Origin: Papio anubis
Taxonomy: Eukaryota > Chordata > Mammalia > Primates > Cercopithecidae
Length of the DNA: 64,000 bases
Assembly (NCBI RefSeq): GCF_008728515.1
Contig: NC_044980.1
Coordinates: 61,191,590-61,255,589, forward strand
Direction of reading: 5' to 3'
In this document: piece by piece, positions 22,546-34,918 of the stretch
Numbering within the stretch: position 1 is the stretch's first letter
Layout of the letters: each line of letters opens with the position of its first letter
Notes under the pieces: generated by a model
Told to the model about the DNA's origin: nothing
The model's input: only the letters and a program-made list of their open reading frames with translations
Databases searched by the model: none
Made by a program: the position numbers and the translations under genes

Positions 22546-22944
22546 ACCTCTGGGTAGGAGGAAAACAATTGGCCCAAGGGCCCAGGGCCTGGCCTCCTCT
22601 CTCAGAGCAGTGTGTTTCCCATTGCACCGCTTGTCCTCCCCTTCCTGAAACCCAGGAAGGAGACAGGGAAAGGAACATCTGGAGTTTTCACTGTGACACT
22701 CCTAGGCTTGGGAGAAGGCTCTGCATCCACGGCCATACATCCCACCCTCTTCCTGTCTTCATGACCCTAGGGGCCTGAGTGTCCAGCAGCAAGAACATCA
22801 AAGCTGTACCACATAAGGCTGTTGATTTCCCAGCCCCAACCCCTACCCTTGTCTCTGTTCTGATAATTTAAAGTACATCTTACAGCCACAAGAAAACATT
22901 TTTGTGCATTTCCCTTTTGTACTACTAGTCTAATGAAAACCACC
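22546..22944. other. No feature recognised
   Basis: GC-richer than its surroundings. No repeat, exon or RNA gene can be supported. Confidence 0.4.
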
Positions 22945-23065
22945 CTGGATTAGAAGGCAGGGGCTTGAGTTCCATCCCTAGTTCACATCATTTTTTGCTC
23001 AGAGGCTAGAAGCTTAACCTTTCTAGGCCTTTGTTTTCTCTATTTTTAAATGGAGCTGGTAAAAC
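22945..23065 (-). mobile_element. MIR fragment
   Basis: Antisense MIR: gggcttgagttccatcccta, agcttaacctttctaggcct, and tctatttttaaatggagctg. It is truncated by the MST LTR that follows. Confidence 0.65.
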
Positions 23066-23448
23066 TCATATGGCTTGGGTCTGTGGCCCCACCCAAATCT
23101 CATGTCAAATTGTAATCCTCAATGTTGGAGATAGGGCCTGGTGGGAAGTGATTGAATCATGGGAGTGGATTACCCTTTTGGTGCTGTTCTCATAATAGAG
23201 AGTGAGTTATTGCGAGATCTGATTGTTTAAAAGTGTGTAGCACCTCCCCGCTCTTTTTCTTCTGCTCTGGCCATGTGAAGACATTCTGCTTCCTCTTTAC
23301 CTTCTGCCACGATTGCAAGTTTCCTGAGGCCTCCCCAGCCATGCTTCCTGTACAGCCTGCAGAAGCATGAGCCAATTAAATCTCTTTTCTTTATAAATTA
23401 CCCAGTTTCAGGTAGTTCTTTACAGCAGTGTGAGAATGGACTAATACA
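23066..23448 (+). mobile_element. MST-type MaLR solo LTR
   Basis: Starts tcatatggcttgggtctgtg and ends gagaatggactaataca. A perfect 5-bp TSD, aaaac, lies at 23061-23065 and 23449-23453. An attaaatctc polyadenylation-signal-like stretch lies near 23376. Same family type as 8241-8621, opposite orientation. Confidence 0.95.
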
Positions 23449-23453
23449 AAAAC

Positions 23454-24998
23454 TAATCCCCAATGTGTGGCCTAGGGATACTCTAAGGACTAAGAAACCT
23501 GCATTTATGAAACAATTTGAACTTCCTTGGAAATAAGTACTCATTATGGAAATGCGTAAATAATAATACAGGTATCGCCAAAGTCTATGAATGCCTTCTG
23601 TGGCATTCAGCAACTTATCAGGCTTGCTGAACAGTTCTCCTTCTGTTTGGTTTTAAAAACCTCTACTCATTACAGCGTTTCCCTGAAGTAGTCAAAGGAA
23701 GTGGCTTGCTTGAAATTCACATTTGATTTCATCATCAGTCAAATCCCACTGAAGTGCCAGGACACTGCATTTCTAGAGACCGAATTCCCTATCGCCAACT
23801 CAAGCTGTAGTATCAGTGAGTGGCCGGGCTTCTATACATAAACAGGCAAAAACAGGACAATTCCGTCTGCTGTACTAGAAGCAGACACCCTGCAATGGAA
23901 CTCAAACTGCTTCTTTGTTTCCCTAAAAATAGCCAGTCATTTGGTGAGTTCCAGACAGGTTCATATTCCCATCGCCAGTTTGGGGGAGGTGGGGCTGGAT
24001 TCGTTGGAACAGCAAGAAAAAATTTTCCCAGCATTCTGGGAAGGAATGTAGGCTGAAGAATATGTGTGACAGGCACTTTCAATCCCTATCCAAAGTTCCA
24101 GTTCTCACTTTCTCTACAATGTGCGGGAAAATTGTTTTTGTCTTAGGGAACGATTGCTTTATTCAGAAAAGGAGACATTCACCTGGAGCATTGTCTGCCT
24201 GGGAGTCGGGCAATCACATTGTTGAGACGGTGATTTCTCTTGTACATGGAATGTCTTAACAGTCTTTCTATGACTTCATTACAAAGTTATGTTTTTATTT
24301 GCCCTGTCTCTTGGCATACAGCATAGAGTTCTCCTCCCTTTCCCATTTGATTTTCATTTGTTCTCCTGCCGAATGCATTGCAAAGTGAAGGGTTCACATT
24401 GCTGGTGACAAGGCTGTGGAATCAGAAATCATTGATAAGCATTGGGCAGGGCTGCACAAATCTAAATACACTAAGAGATCTGAAGGGTTGGTTGGTTTGT
24501 TTCCTGCCACACAGATTATCTTTCAATTTCATGTGAAGAGATGAAATGGTATGTGTTTACAATTCACCAAACGCCCCTCAATCCAATCAGTCACCCCTCA
24601 CAGACCATCCCCTAAAGGCTGGTATATCTGGCTGCTCTGGTCTGCTTCTCTCATTTGTTGTTTTAGTTCTGCCCACCTTTTCTAGGTTTCCTCTATTTCT
24701 TCTTCACTCCACTTCCTCTTTTTTTCTCCTTTTAAGTCTTTACTTTGTGTCTGGGGCAGCCTCCTACTTTCCTCCCCACCTCACTTAAGACTGAAGTCAA
24801 GATGTTCTCCTCTAGTAAATCTGACCACTAGTCAGATTTATATCTAGATGTAATCCACTATGCAATCCCAGCATACCCACCTTAATTTTCCTTTCCCCTC
24901 TAGTTTCTGATTATCTTTTTAAAAAAGTCAGAATTGACTATTACCTCTCTTGATAGGTGTGAATCCAATATAGTGTTCCAAATATGAAAATATGCCTC
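23454..24998. other. Low-repeat DNA, no gene recognised
   Basis: No interspersed repeat is recognised. A 25-bp palindrome (10-bp arms, loop cacta) lies at 24816-24840. The rest is mixed sequence with no supported exon. Confidence 0.45.
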
Positions 24999-25222
24999 TT
25001 TTCTATAATCCCAGCACTCTGAGAGACTAAGGCAGGTGGATTCCTTGAGCCTAGAATTTCAAGACCAGTCTGGGCAACATAGTGAGACCCTGTTTCTACA
25101 AAAATACCAGAATACTGGGCATGATAGTGTGTGCCTGTGGTGCCAACTACTTGGGAGGCTAAGGTGGAATGAGCTGTGATTGCGCCCGTGCACTCCAGCC
25201 TGGGTGACCTGTCTTAAAAAAC
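24999..25222 (+). mobile_element. Alu (degenerate, AluJ-like)
   Basis: A truncated sense Alu lacking its first ~25 bp: ataatcccagcactctgaga, ccagtctgggcaacatagtg, cactccagcctgggtgacct. The right arm lacks the cttgagcccaggag part. Confidence 0.93.
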
Positions 25223-25539
25223 AGGGGTGAGGGGATGGAGAAAGAAAATACGCTTCCAGTTGTTGTGAAAACAAAACCAATTCCTTATAATGTACACAAG
25301 TATCCCCTGCACCCAGGTTGTGTTTTGGTTCTGTCTAAATTGACCAGTGCTGTCTTCTACCAAGTTCCCTTTTTGCCCTCTCCAGAGAGCAACACACTTA
25401 AGGGCCCAGGATTTATTTCAAAGTTCAAGTTGCCCCATCCTTTATGGACAGCCAGAATTGGACTCTTTCTGGTGTAGCTTTCTCAAGTTGCTGGCTACTG
25501 CAGGGGAGCATGGGTTTCGCCACCCGCTTCTTGATGACT

Positions 25540-25675
25540 GTTTGACCTTGAGCTGAATATCCCCATCTGCAAAACAGGAATGATAGTATATACCATGTGG
25601 GATTGTTGTTAAGGCTAAGATAAAATAATTTATGTAAAATATTTAGCATGGAGTCTGGCATATATTAATGGAAAC
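25540..25675 (-). mobile_element. MIR fragment
   Basis: Antisense MIR core: gcaaaacaggaatgatagta, gtgggattgttgttaaggct, and atatttagcatggagtctgg. Confidence 0.7.
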
Positions 25676-27033
25676 AAAAATTTGTTCTTTCGTTTGTCAA
25701 ATACCTACAAAGCATGGAAAGAAGTTCCATTTATGACATGAAAATGCCTTTGCCCACTCTTCCCCACCACGCAGAGACCCTCCTCACTCTATAGGGAATG
25801 ATTTCGATTCACAAATCAATTCTCCTTTCTCCACTCTTAACTTTCATTTTTGGCCCTGGAGGCCAATATGTTCCAGTATCCTAGCTAGAGCTGGCTATGA
25901 CTCTATACCAGGGAAGAACCATAATAATCATTGTTGTTATGAGATGGACAAAAGTCCCCTCCTGACTTTTGGGGAAGACTTTGTCTATATGGCCTTGGAA
26001 TGCTCTGTTTCTACGTTTCCACCCACAAAGAGTTAGTTGACATAAAGCATACAAAATAGTTTTCATTTCCTTCACATTAAAAGATCTTCTCTCACTTATC
26101 CAACTCAGGGCATTTGGTAAAGTATATTTTTAAGAAAACTTTTCCAACAGTGGAGACAGCTGCTGGAAAGTTTTCTTTTTTTTTTTTCCCCCATCCTAAC
26201 AAAAACACTGAGGACGCTGCCCTGGTCTCTCATGTATGTGTTCTTGCTGGTAATATACTTTGGAGGCACTGTTTTACTTTCATTTTAAGTGCTTTGGACT
26301 TTAGGGAATTGAGTCCTGTTTACTTTTGATTTGTTTTAGTTTAAGTGTGTGTGTGTATTTGGCGGGGGGTGGTGGGGGTATTTCATTGCCTGCCAGCCAA
26401 CCTGTCCTCTTCCCACTTTCTCACCTTTACTCTTTTCTATCTATATTTTCTTAAGGCTTCTTTTCCCAAAGGAATGAATGATATCTATATGCTTCTCAAA
26501 CACTCAGTAAGACTCAGCCCCTATCAAACTCTAGAACATCCTTCTTGGTAATTTCATATAAGAATGCAGAGAGCATGGTCTCACATAGTGAGCCCTGTCC
26601 AAGTTCTAAATCAGTTAATTCAATGGTCAATATACTGAACACATGCAGGTCGATTGCTCCATGATCACTAGCCCTTGATGTGATTTGATTTACCTAGATT
26701 GACCATTTTGGCTCAACAACTTAATTGTTCTGCAATTTAATATATTGTTTTTCTGTTATTAATTATGACTGTGGAAATAGCCAATTAGAGAAGAAAATAT
26801 TGAATAGGGATACCAGAAGGACACTTCTAAATCTCTCTGTCAAAATCACTTTCAGCTGGAACAAGTGTACACTAAGGCTCTGGACAAAATTCCTGGGCCG
26901 ATCACTTTTGATTGATTTGACTGCTTAATTTAGTCAAAATACCTACCAATTTGATCAGGTGGCCAATTTGACTGATAATGTATATCTGACACTGCATGTA
27001 CCCAACAGTGCATTCAAAATGGTCTCTATAGCA
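25676..27033. other. Low-repeat DNA, no gene recognised
   Basis: Contains a short GT run and G-rich tract at 26345-26381. No exon or RNA gene is supported. Confidence 0.45.
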
Positions 27034-27200
27034 ACAGTTTTCATTTATTCATTTACTCATTAATCCAATATGTATTTATCAAACATCCTACTATATTCTA
27101 GGGGTTCTGAAAACTGGGGCCACAATAAGAAACAAAGTAGTCCTTGCCCTCATGGAGTTATGTTCTAGTGGGGAAATAGACCATAATCAGGAGAGCAAAT
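27034..27200 (-). mobile_element. L2 3' end
   Basis: Antisense L2 terminus: tttattcatttactcattaa, atcctactatattctagggg, and ttgccctcatggagttatgt. Confidence 0.85.
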
Positions 27201-27241
27201 AATCCGTATAGTAATTTTATTAATTTTTAACTAATTCATTA

Positions 27242-27535
27242 TTTATTTTTGAGTCAGGGTATTGCTTTGTCGCCCAGGGTTGAGTGCAGTGGCACTATCA
27301 CAGCTCAATGCAGCCTCAACTTCCTGGGCTCCAGCAATTCTCCCACCTCAGCCTCCCAAGTAGCTGGGACTGTAAGTACAGGCCACCACGCCTGGCTAAT
27401 TTTTACATTTTCTGTAGACACAGGGTCTTACTATGTTGCCAGGCTGGTCTCAAACTCCTGGGCTCAAGCAAGCGATTCTCCTGCCTTAACCTCCCGAAGT
27501 GCTAGGATTGCAGGTGTGAGTCACCACACTCAGCC
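27242..27535 (-). mobile_element. Alu (AluJ-like)
   Basis: Antisense full-length diverged Alu with ttatttttgagtcagggtat at its right-arm end and caccacactcagcc at its 5' end. It has an added agcaagcg near 27467. Confidence 0.95.
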
Positions 27536-28228
27536 CATATAGTGATTTTAACAGAGAGAGGTGCTCTAAAGAAAAAGAAGGCAAAGGGTTGGAGAACAAT
27601 AAAGAAGATCATTTTATATTAAGTGATGACAGTGAGCCAGTCTGCAAAAGTGACATTTGAGTCAGTATGCCAAACCCACTATGTTGATCTCTTCCTGTCT
27701 GTCTGACCATTCTCTTCTGGGAGAAAGTCTGGAAAATTTTAGTTTTAAACCAATTTCCCTAATATCTACAAAAATTACTTTTAAGCTGGCACACCATGGC
27801 TGTTTCTAGAGCTTTCATTTCTGCAGGTTTTACAAATTGTAGAAGATAGTGTAGATGAGCAGATTTTTCTGAAAGCCAGTTTATGATCTCTTCTTTGTCC
27901 ATTCAAACATATCTTCTCTAATTTTTGCTTTCATTTGTGATTTAAGAGCCTTTATCTTCCCACAAAATAACAGATATTTAAACAGAACTTAAGCAAGTGC
28001 TCAGGCAAAAGTCCATTTCAGTATGTAGGGATGAAACAATTATACCACAAATAAAGCGTCTCTTCCTTAACAATCCTACTTATTAAATAACATTTTAGTC
28101 AAATCTCACAAACCTTATGCCAAAAAAGAAAATGTCTTTGAAATTCCTGTAGTTCCAACCATGAAATGTGTCTGTTGTGAGTTTTTGGTTTCCTGTCAAA
28201 GGTGTTTTCTTCCTTACTGAAATCATCT
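27536..28228. other. No feature recognised
   Basis: A/T-rich single-copy-looking sequence without a supported feature. Confidence 0.4.
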
Positions 28229-28244
28229 AAATAAAGTATCTGAA

Positions 28245-28532
28245 GGCCGGGCGCGGTGGCTCACGCCTGTAATCCCAGCACTTTGGGAGGCCGAGGCGGG
28301 TGGATCACAAGGTCAGGAGATCGAGACCATGGTGAAACCCCGTCTCTACTAAAAATAGAAAAAATTAGCCGGGCGCAGTGGCGGGCACCTGTAGTCCCAG
28401 CTACTCGGGAGGCTGAGACAGGAGAATGGCGTGAACCCGGGAGGCGGAGCTTGCAGTGAGCCGAGATTGCGCCACTGCACTCCAGCCTGGGCGACAGAGC
28501 AAGACTCCGTCTCAAAAAAAAAAAAAAAAAAA
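28245..28532 (+). mobile_element. AluY, young, 12-nt left-arm deletion
   Basis: Near-consensus AluY: gccgggcgcggtggctcacg, gaatggcgtgaacccgggag, gaggcggagcttgcagtgag, pure A tail. The perfect TSD aaataaagtatctgaa lies at 28229-28244 and 28533-28548. Relative to canonical AluY, 12 nt are missing between 28330 and 28331, so gagaccat joins directly to ggtgaaaccc. It is the youngest-looking Alu of the window. Confidence 0.98.
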
Positions 28533-28729
28533 AAATAAAGTATCTGAAGCAACTGGGATTTGTCCAGAGTTTGTTTAGTTGAACTGAGAGGCTAATTGGA
28601 TTAGGTCTCCAAGGGGAGACCATGGTTTCATGAATGAATCATTGCCTACCCATGTGGATTCAACATGTATAAAGGAGAAAGACGCAGTTCTGTGCGTTTG
28701 TGGAAGCAGATACTCCCAGGGCCATTCTT

Positions 28730-28955
28730 CAGAAATAATAATAACTAGCATTTATTAGTGCTCTCTAAGTGCCAGTTATTGTTCTAAAACTTTTAAAAAC
28801 TTATTTTTCCAACTCTTTGATTATCTTCATTTTATAGATAAGGAAACTGAGACACAGAGAAGTTTAGTAACCATTCCAAGATCACATAGCTAGAATGGGC
28901 GGAACCAGGAATAGAACCTAAGTTGACCGTATCTGGAACTCACCCTCTTTACCTC
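28730..28955 (+). mobile_element. MIR SINE
   Basis: Nearly full MIR: actagcatttattagtgctc, ttttatagataaggaaactg, caagatcacatagctagaat, and ggaatagaacctaagttgac. Confidence 0.9.
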
Positions 28956-29294
28956 TCCTTATGCAACCGCTCAGTGGCAATCAATGGGAGTTGCATATGC
29001 AGCCAGTGTATACAAGTGTGACATCATGAGTTGCTAATGTCCTGGCATCCTTCCTGGTTAGTTGGTGGCCCATTCTGATTGGTAGGTACCCATGCCATAC
29101 TGATTGCTAAAAATTTTGATTCTATGGCAGCTTTAATCCACTTCCCACATCTGCAAGTTCTGGCTCTATGTCCTTTATCTTATTTGCTGCAGAAGCCAAC
29201 AGGGTATCAATTTTGCTGCTCAATTGTAGCAGAAATACAGTACAGAAACTGAAAGTGTTCTTTGTATTCTTTAAAGATCTGCTGTTTCAACTTA

Positions 29295-29415
29295 TTCACT
29301 TGATACATGAGGAAACTGGGGCTCAAAGGTGAGAAGAAGTCCCCAGATACACTCAGCTCTGTCCTTGGTCTAGAACCCAGGTTTCCTAATCACTAGACAT
29401 CCTACTGTACACACT
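29295..29415 (+). mobile_element. MIR fragment
   Basis: The 3' half of MIR: gatacatgaggaaactgggg, then tctagaacccaggtttccta and the terminal cactagacatcctactg. Confidence 0.7.
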
Positions 29416-29739
29416 TTCTCCCTCCCCTCAACTCCTTCCATGAACTGTGGCCTCAGAAAAGCTCAGAGCATAGACAGAGATTAGGGAGGGAGTTCAAGAA
29501 GGGTAAAGAAAGGTGGAGAAGGAAAGTAACATACTTGCGACATAATATCCCATCAAAGCATTCTGAGGTATTGCCAAAATGATTGATTGCCATGCAACTG
29601 CTCTACCTGGTCCAGCTGATCACTCCTCTCTGGTCTCCTGTGTGGCTTCATTACCCCTCCCCCAATATATAATATTGATGCTCTCCAGGGGTCTCTTTCA
29701 AAGAATACATTCAAGCCTATTCTCCTGGCCAACTTTTAA

Positions 29740-30070
29740 CTGATATCACTTTACTTACCAATGACACATCAATGATTTATATATATTTCTAGGCTCCTCT
29801 CAAGATATTTCAAGCTGTCTACGGCCTCGGTGGCTCCAGCTCAACACATCAAAAAACAAAACCCATTATTTCCTCCCCAATCTAATCTTCCTCCATTATC
29901 CCTCCTCCATGACCCCTGTCTTGGTTACCACTAACACTATGAACCTGGCATTTGAAACACTATTGCTCCCTAACTCACCTTCTATTAATTGTCAAGACCT
30001 ATTGATTATACTGATGAAATCTCTCAAATCTATCTTCTTTCACCCATACATTAATGCAGACCTCCTTATC
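29740..30070 (+). mobile_element. L2 fragment
   Basis: Resembles the L2 ORF-region run: ctccagctcaacacatcaaa, cctccccaatctaatcttcc, tctcaaatctatcttctttc. Diverged. Confidence 0.55.
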
Positions 30071-31544
30071 TGTCTCCTGCATTGAAAAACAATGTTGAAT
30101 TAAGTCTAATATACATATACATTTAGTATACAAATAATTGTACACCTGAACATACCCATATGACCAACACCCAGAATCAAGAATCATAGTATTACCTGAA
30201 CTACATCGAAGTCCTACTTTCTCAAAGACTGGTGGCTGAAATTCCACTGCTGATGTTTGTTCATTTTCAGGTTCCAATAGTTACCAAAATTCAGATATCC
30301 AAGGTGGAGCAGTATTTCCAGCTATCATCAGTTAATGTATAGCTAAGGGTGTGAACGATTTAAGAGCACAGTTAATAAATACAGGGAGAAAGAGCATGGG
30401 CCACTGGGGAATTGAGAGACAGAAATTTACCCAAGGGTTAGAGAATTTTGCAAGAAGTGGTTGGAGATGCTGATCTACACTACCAAAGACAAAACTCCTG
30501 CCTGACTGTTTCACTGAGCACAGGCTCCTGTGGTAATGAAATAGGGTAATGATATCCCCTTGCCCCCAAATGTTCTGTTCATTATTTGGATTCAGCGATT
30601 TGTTGTAGAACTTGAAGGAGTCACAAATAATAACAGCAGAAATAAAAGTGAGGGTGAAACTCCTGAGGCCTTTGAAGTTACAGTAGGTGAGACCTGAGGC
30701 CTTCGAAGTCAGAGTAGGTAAGACCAAATAATTGAAAATCCATTTATGAGAGTTTACCTAACTCATGTTATATCAATTTCATTCTCTGCCTCACGATAGA
30801 TCAAAGTAAAATTCTCTGTGTTGAACTGCATTTCAGGGAAGATCTTAAACAGTACATTACTTATCCGTAATTTGGTCCACAGGAAGGAGCACCTTGCAGT
30901 AAGGCTTGTATAGATAGCTTTCTTGTTCCTTTTCTGCAGGGCCTCTTTCTCTAACCTTAAGATTGCAATTTTACCCTCAACTATATGCTTTTGGCTACTA
31001 CTGCTACAATCCTACCTATTTAAATAGCTATTTGTGTAGAAAAACTCTTTAGTTTTCTTTATAGTCATTAAAAGAACACTCAGATTTATTTTTGATGACT
31101 TGAATATTGATTAATATTACTGGTTAAAGATTTTGAAAAAAGGGTCTTCTTTAGGCTGGCTCTCATGCCAGGAAGAATTGATACATGCCATGGAGTTATG
31201 TCAGAATAATTTTTAAGCCCAATTGAATAGTGAGAAAAAATTTTCAAATGCAATTGAGTTGCTCCCAATTCTATCAGACACTATTCAATTGCCCCCGAAG
31301 ATATAAACAGGCAACTCAATTCCATTTGATTTCTTCAGAAATGACGGGATGGCTGCTGAGTAATTCAACTGATTCTCACCTTCTCAAGCAGAGCTCAGTT
31401 ATATTAAAAAAAAAAAAAAAGAAGGACATGTGGTTAAAGGAATACTTAGTGGATGCCAGTTAACGATTAATCAGATGCCTCTTTGCCCTGCAAAAGTTGG
31501 GCTATAGTGATGAAAGGAAATACTTAGGATATAGTAGCACTCAT
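30071..31544. other. No feature recognised
   Basis: The minus strand at 30332-30727 has a 131-codon open frame, but it is within background expectation for A/T-rich DNA and has no recognisable domain. Near 30663-30720 a ~35-bp unit (gaggcctttgaagttacagt) is imperfectly repeated. An A-run lies at 31406-31420. Confidence 0.4.
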
Positions 31545-31640
31545 ATACCACACATTTATTCCTTCATTAAGAAGTCTATGCAGTGCCAGGCACTGTGCTA
31601 GGTGCTAAGGCTCTAGAGGCCAGGCAGAAAGACTACAGTC
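31545..31640 (-). mobile_element. L2 3' end, short
   Basis: Antisense L2 terminal motif: atttattccttcattaagaa followed by tgccaggcactgtgctaggt. Confidence 0.6.
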
Positions 31641-33279
31641 ATTTATCTCCTTTTTCTGGTGACGGTCCCTGATTTGGGGATGGGGAATCCACCCTCCATG
31701 CTGAATCTGTGCAATCTAAAGACTTTTATCCCAAAATTTAGGGGCAGAACGTGTCATCTTGGCTTAAGCCAATTATTGCATTACATTCCTCTGGCCACAA
31801 TAATTGATTTAAGAGATGCCACGTAGCTTAAACTGGTCTAATCAGTGTGAACCTCAGACTTTTAGGAGAGCTTTCCACAACAAATCTTGCTCTTTCTGCT
31901 ACCTGAAAGAATGGTTGCTCTTTTTTCCACCTGAAAGTTGTTGGCCAATAAGTTCATTTCACCAGCAGAAAGAGAGAGCTCAAAGAAGTTAGGGCTCATC
32001 ATGGAGCTTAAGCATTAAGCCACCGCAGCAGAAGGCTCAGCCAAGGGATGGTGAAAAGTGGTTACAGTGAATTATTTGAGCTCAGAATTTAATTGTAGTG
32101 GAAGCTAATCCTAAACCCCTATACCTTGTAGCCCCATATCCAACTTTTTGGGTAAGAGATCAGCATGAATTGCTCAGTGGATCTAGACAGAAAAAAAAAA
32201 GTCTGAGCTGAGTCTATCTTCAATCTGTATTAACTTAGGATCAAGACAACTGAGGTTGGTAGAAAGAGAGCAATAGAAATATAATATTATTTATGGGGGG
32301 GAAAGGAGTGGTTGGATTCTTTCCTTCCCTTTATATGCTCTTCATCTTCAGGATGACACTGACTCAACTGAATGAAAAGTGAAAAAAACAGTTAAGATTT
32401 CTAAATGTGTGACTGTAAGTAACCAGTACAGTACCCAGATTTTTAGTGAATTGATTTGCTGTCTGAGTGACCTGGGCAAATCAAGGACAAACAGCCTTAA
32501 TATAAGCCTTTAGAGTGTAAAATACATTGAAAGTAACCAACAACTCGGAAAGATCTTAATGTGACACTATGGAATGAAGTGGAGATCCCCCTAGTTTACT
32601 CAAAATGAATAGTCTTCTGTGAAATACAAACTGAAGCCGAAGGTGGAGGGCTTGGTTACTGAGAACAGCCTGGAGAGACAGTAGGTAGTGGCTGACTCTT
32701 AGATGCAATTTGAGGGACACAAAGAAAGTCACTTCTCTGACCTCATGATTTTGTTAGGAATTTGGGTCCATTTAATATAACAGGAGAAATGTACTGCCTA
32801 ATAACAATCTAAGAGGAGGCATGAAATCACATAACCACATCATATGGCTTCAAATGCTGCTAGATCATGTATGTGGCAATGACAGCTATCCCTTGTATAT
32901 AAATTTTAACATTGTTATCATCACTTTCATCATGATGGCAAATATGAGAAAAATGGGGCATGGGCACTCAACTTCTAGCTTCCTATCTGGTATGCCTTCC
33001 TATTCTTCAGAGACTGGAGAGCTAAAAGAAGCATTTGCTAAACACCCTTGCAGCTAGAGTTCTTGATGACATTAGGTTTTTTTAACTAGATTCACCCAAA
33101 GGAGATTTGAAAGGCAGAAGTGAGGCATTGAACATCTTTCTACTGTTTTTGCAATATTTTTCTGGCAAGCACACTTGTGACGGTGCTTCACAGCACCTTC
33201 TGTGGAGGATTTTCTGCAGAAGGATTTCAGTGTCCAGTCACTGATTTCATGGGCATTAAGAGGTGAGGTGTGGAGCACC

Positions 33280-33306
33280 TTTTTTTTTTTTTTTTTTTTT
33301 TTTTTT
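33280..33306. repeat. Poly(T) run of 27
   Basis: An uninterrupted T run. It could be the tail of a minus-strand retroinsertion whose body lies to the right, but no source gene or TSD was recognised. Confidence 0.97.
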
Positions 33307-33580
33307 GCCAGTGCACATCTAGCAGGAAAGGGTGTAATCTTGGAGCTTCCAGTTGCAGCATCAGTAATGTCCTGATCCCTGGATCACAGCAAGGATACCA
33401 TTGGGAAGTTAGCAATTCTAGTGGGAACCTAATGAGTAACTACTTTCCTGCTTGAGGCCAAGGTAGCAGTTCCCCCTGATGACCAGTTATGTAGGGTTGT
33501 TCTTCGAGGCCCAATCTAGCTCCCTATTCTAGCCTTTCTCATGAATTTGCAAGTACCCATGACTCTCTACTAAATCTGCT

Positions 33581-33614
33581 TTCACTTAAGGTAACTAGAG
33601 TTACCTTAAGTGAA
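33581..33614. repeat. 34-bp palindrome, 16-bp perfect arms, 2-nt centre
   Basis: The arm ttcacttaaggtaact (33581-33596) is followed by ag and its exact reverse complement (33599-33614). With one T/T mismatch the symmetry extends to 33578-33617. It is one of the longest near-perfect palindromes I could find by eye here. Confidence 0.98.
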
Positions 33615-33823
33615 TGCTGATCGACACAATCACCATGATTCAAAAGATACACATTGAAAAGGTAGAAAATAGTGGGCAGGTGGTGAGAGGAAGAGAATAC
33701 ATGAAGTGACTGAGTTTTGTGCTCAAACTTAGTACAGTGAGGAGAAATAATTAAAATCAGAAAATCTTCAAACAAAAAAGAAAAATGAAGTTAGATCCCA
33801 ACCTTACAGCATCTACAGAAATT

Positions 33824-33824
33824 T

Positions 33825-33855
<31 letters not shown>

Positions 33856-34016
33856 TTTTTTGAGATGGAGTCTTGCTGTGTTGCCCAGGCTGGAGTGCAG
33901 TGGTGCAATCTCGGTTCACTGCAACCTCCGCCCCTCCAGGTTCAAGCCATTCTCTACCTCAGCCTCTGGAGTAGCTGGGATCACAGGAGCGTGCCACCAT
34001 TCCCGGCTAATTTTTT
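33824..34016 (-). mobile_element. 5'-truncated Alu with (ATTT)n tail
   Basis: An antisense Alu right-arm fragment with an expanded (attt)n tail (33824-33856), truncated at ccggctaatttttt. The target is duplicated: agcatctacagaaatt (33808-33823) and agcatacacagaaatt (34017-34032), two mismatches. Confidence 0.93.
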
Positions 34017-34918
34017 AGCATACACAGAAATTAACTCAAAATCTATCAAAGACATTAATGTAAGACTAAAATTATAAAACTCTTAGAGGAAAACAGAGGG
34101 GTAAAGAGTCACAATATTGGATTTGGCAATGATTTTTTCTTGAATATGACACCAAAGAAAGGTAACGATAGAAAAACTAGGTAAGTTGGACTTTGTCAAA
34201 ATTCAAAACTTGCGCATCAAAGGACAATGCCAATAGACTGAAAAGGCAACCCACAGGCTGGGAGAAAATATCTTCAAGTCATATATGTGATAGGGTTTAA
34301 TATCTGTAATATGTATTTTTAAAACTCCTACAATTCAACAACAAAAACAAACAACCTGATTCAAAAATTGGTAAGGAACTTGAACAGACATTTCTTCAAA
34401 GAAGATACACAAATGTCCAATAAGCACATGAAAAGATGCTCCATGTCACTAGTTCATTGAGGAAATGCAATGTAAACCATAAGGAAATATCACTTCACAC
34501 ACATTATGACGACTATTATAAAAAGCCATCATAATCAGAATAAATCTGATTATTTGAAACCGAATAATCAGGAAATAACAAGTGTTGGTGAAGTTATGGA
34601 GAAATTGGAACACTTGTGTACTATTGGTGAGAATGTGAAGTGGTTCAGCCCCTGTGGAAAATGATATGGTGGTTCCTCAAAAAATTAAAAATAGAAATCA
34701 CAATATGATCCAGCAATTCCACTTCTGGGTATATATCCAAAAGAAACGAAAGCAGGGTCTTGAACACATATTTGTATGCCCATGTTCATTGCAACATTAT
34801 TCAAAATAGCTAAACGGTGGAAGCAATTCAAGGATTCTTCAGGGGATAAATGTATAAACAAACTGTGACATATACACGCTATGGAATATTACTCAGCCTT
34901 AAAAAGAAAGGAAATTCT

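Larger units (their letters stand above)
31641..33772. other. Mostly unassigned; ancient repeat traces
   Basis: 31740-32120 and 32990-33540 have the look of old LTR/MER fragments (ttgcagctagagttcttgat near 33048), which I cannot name. A 27-T run lies at 33280-33306 and a palindrome at 33581-33614. No gene is supported. Confidence 0.4.

Noticed and set aside
8241..23448. The two MST LTRs as the two ends of one provirus
   Set aside because: They lie in opposite orientations and each has its own different TSD (gaagg and aaaac), so they are independent solo LTRs.
30332..30727. 131-codon open frame on the minus strand outside repeats
   Set aside because: No recognisable domain or biased composition; length is compatible with chance over 64 kb of A/T-rich DNA, and no splice or promoter context supports it.
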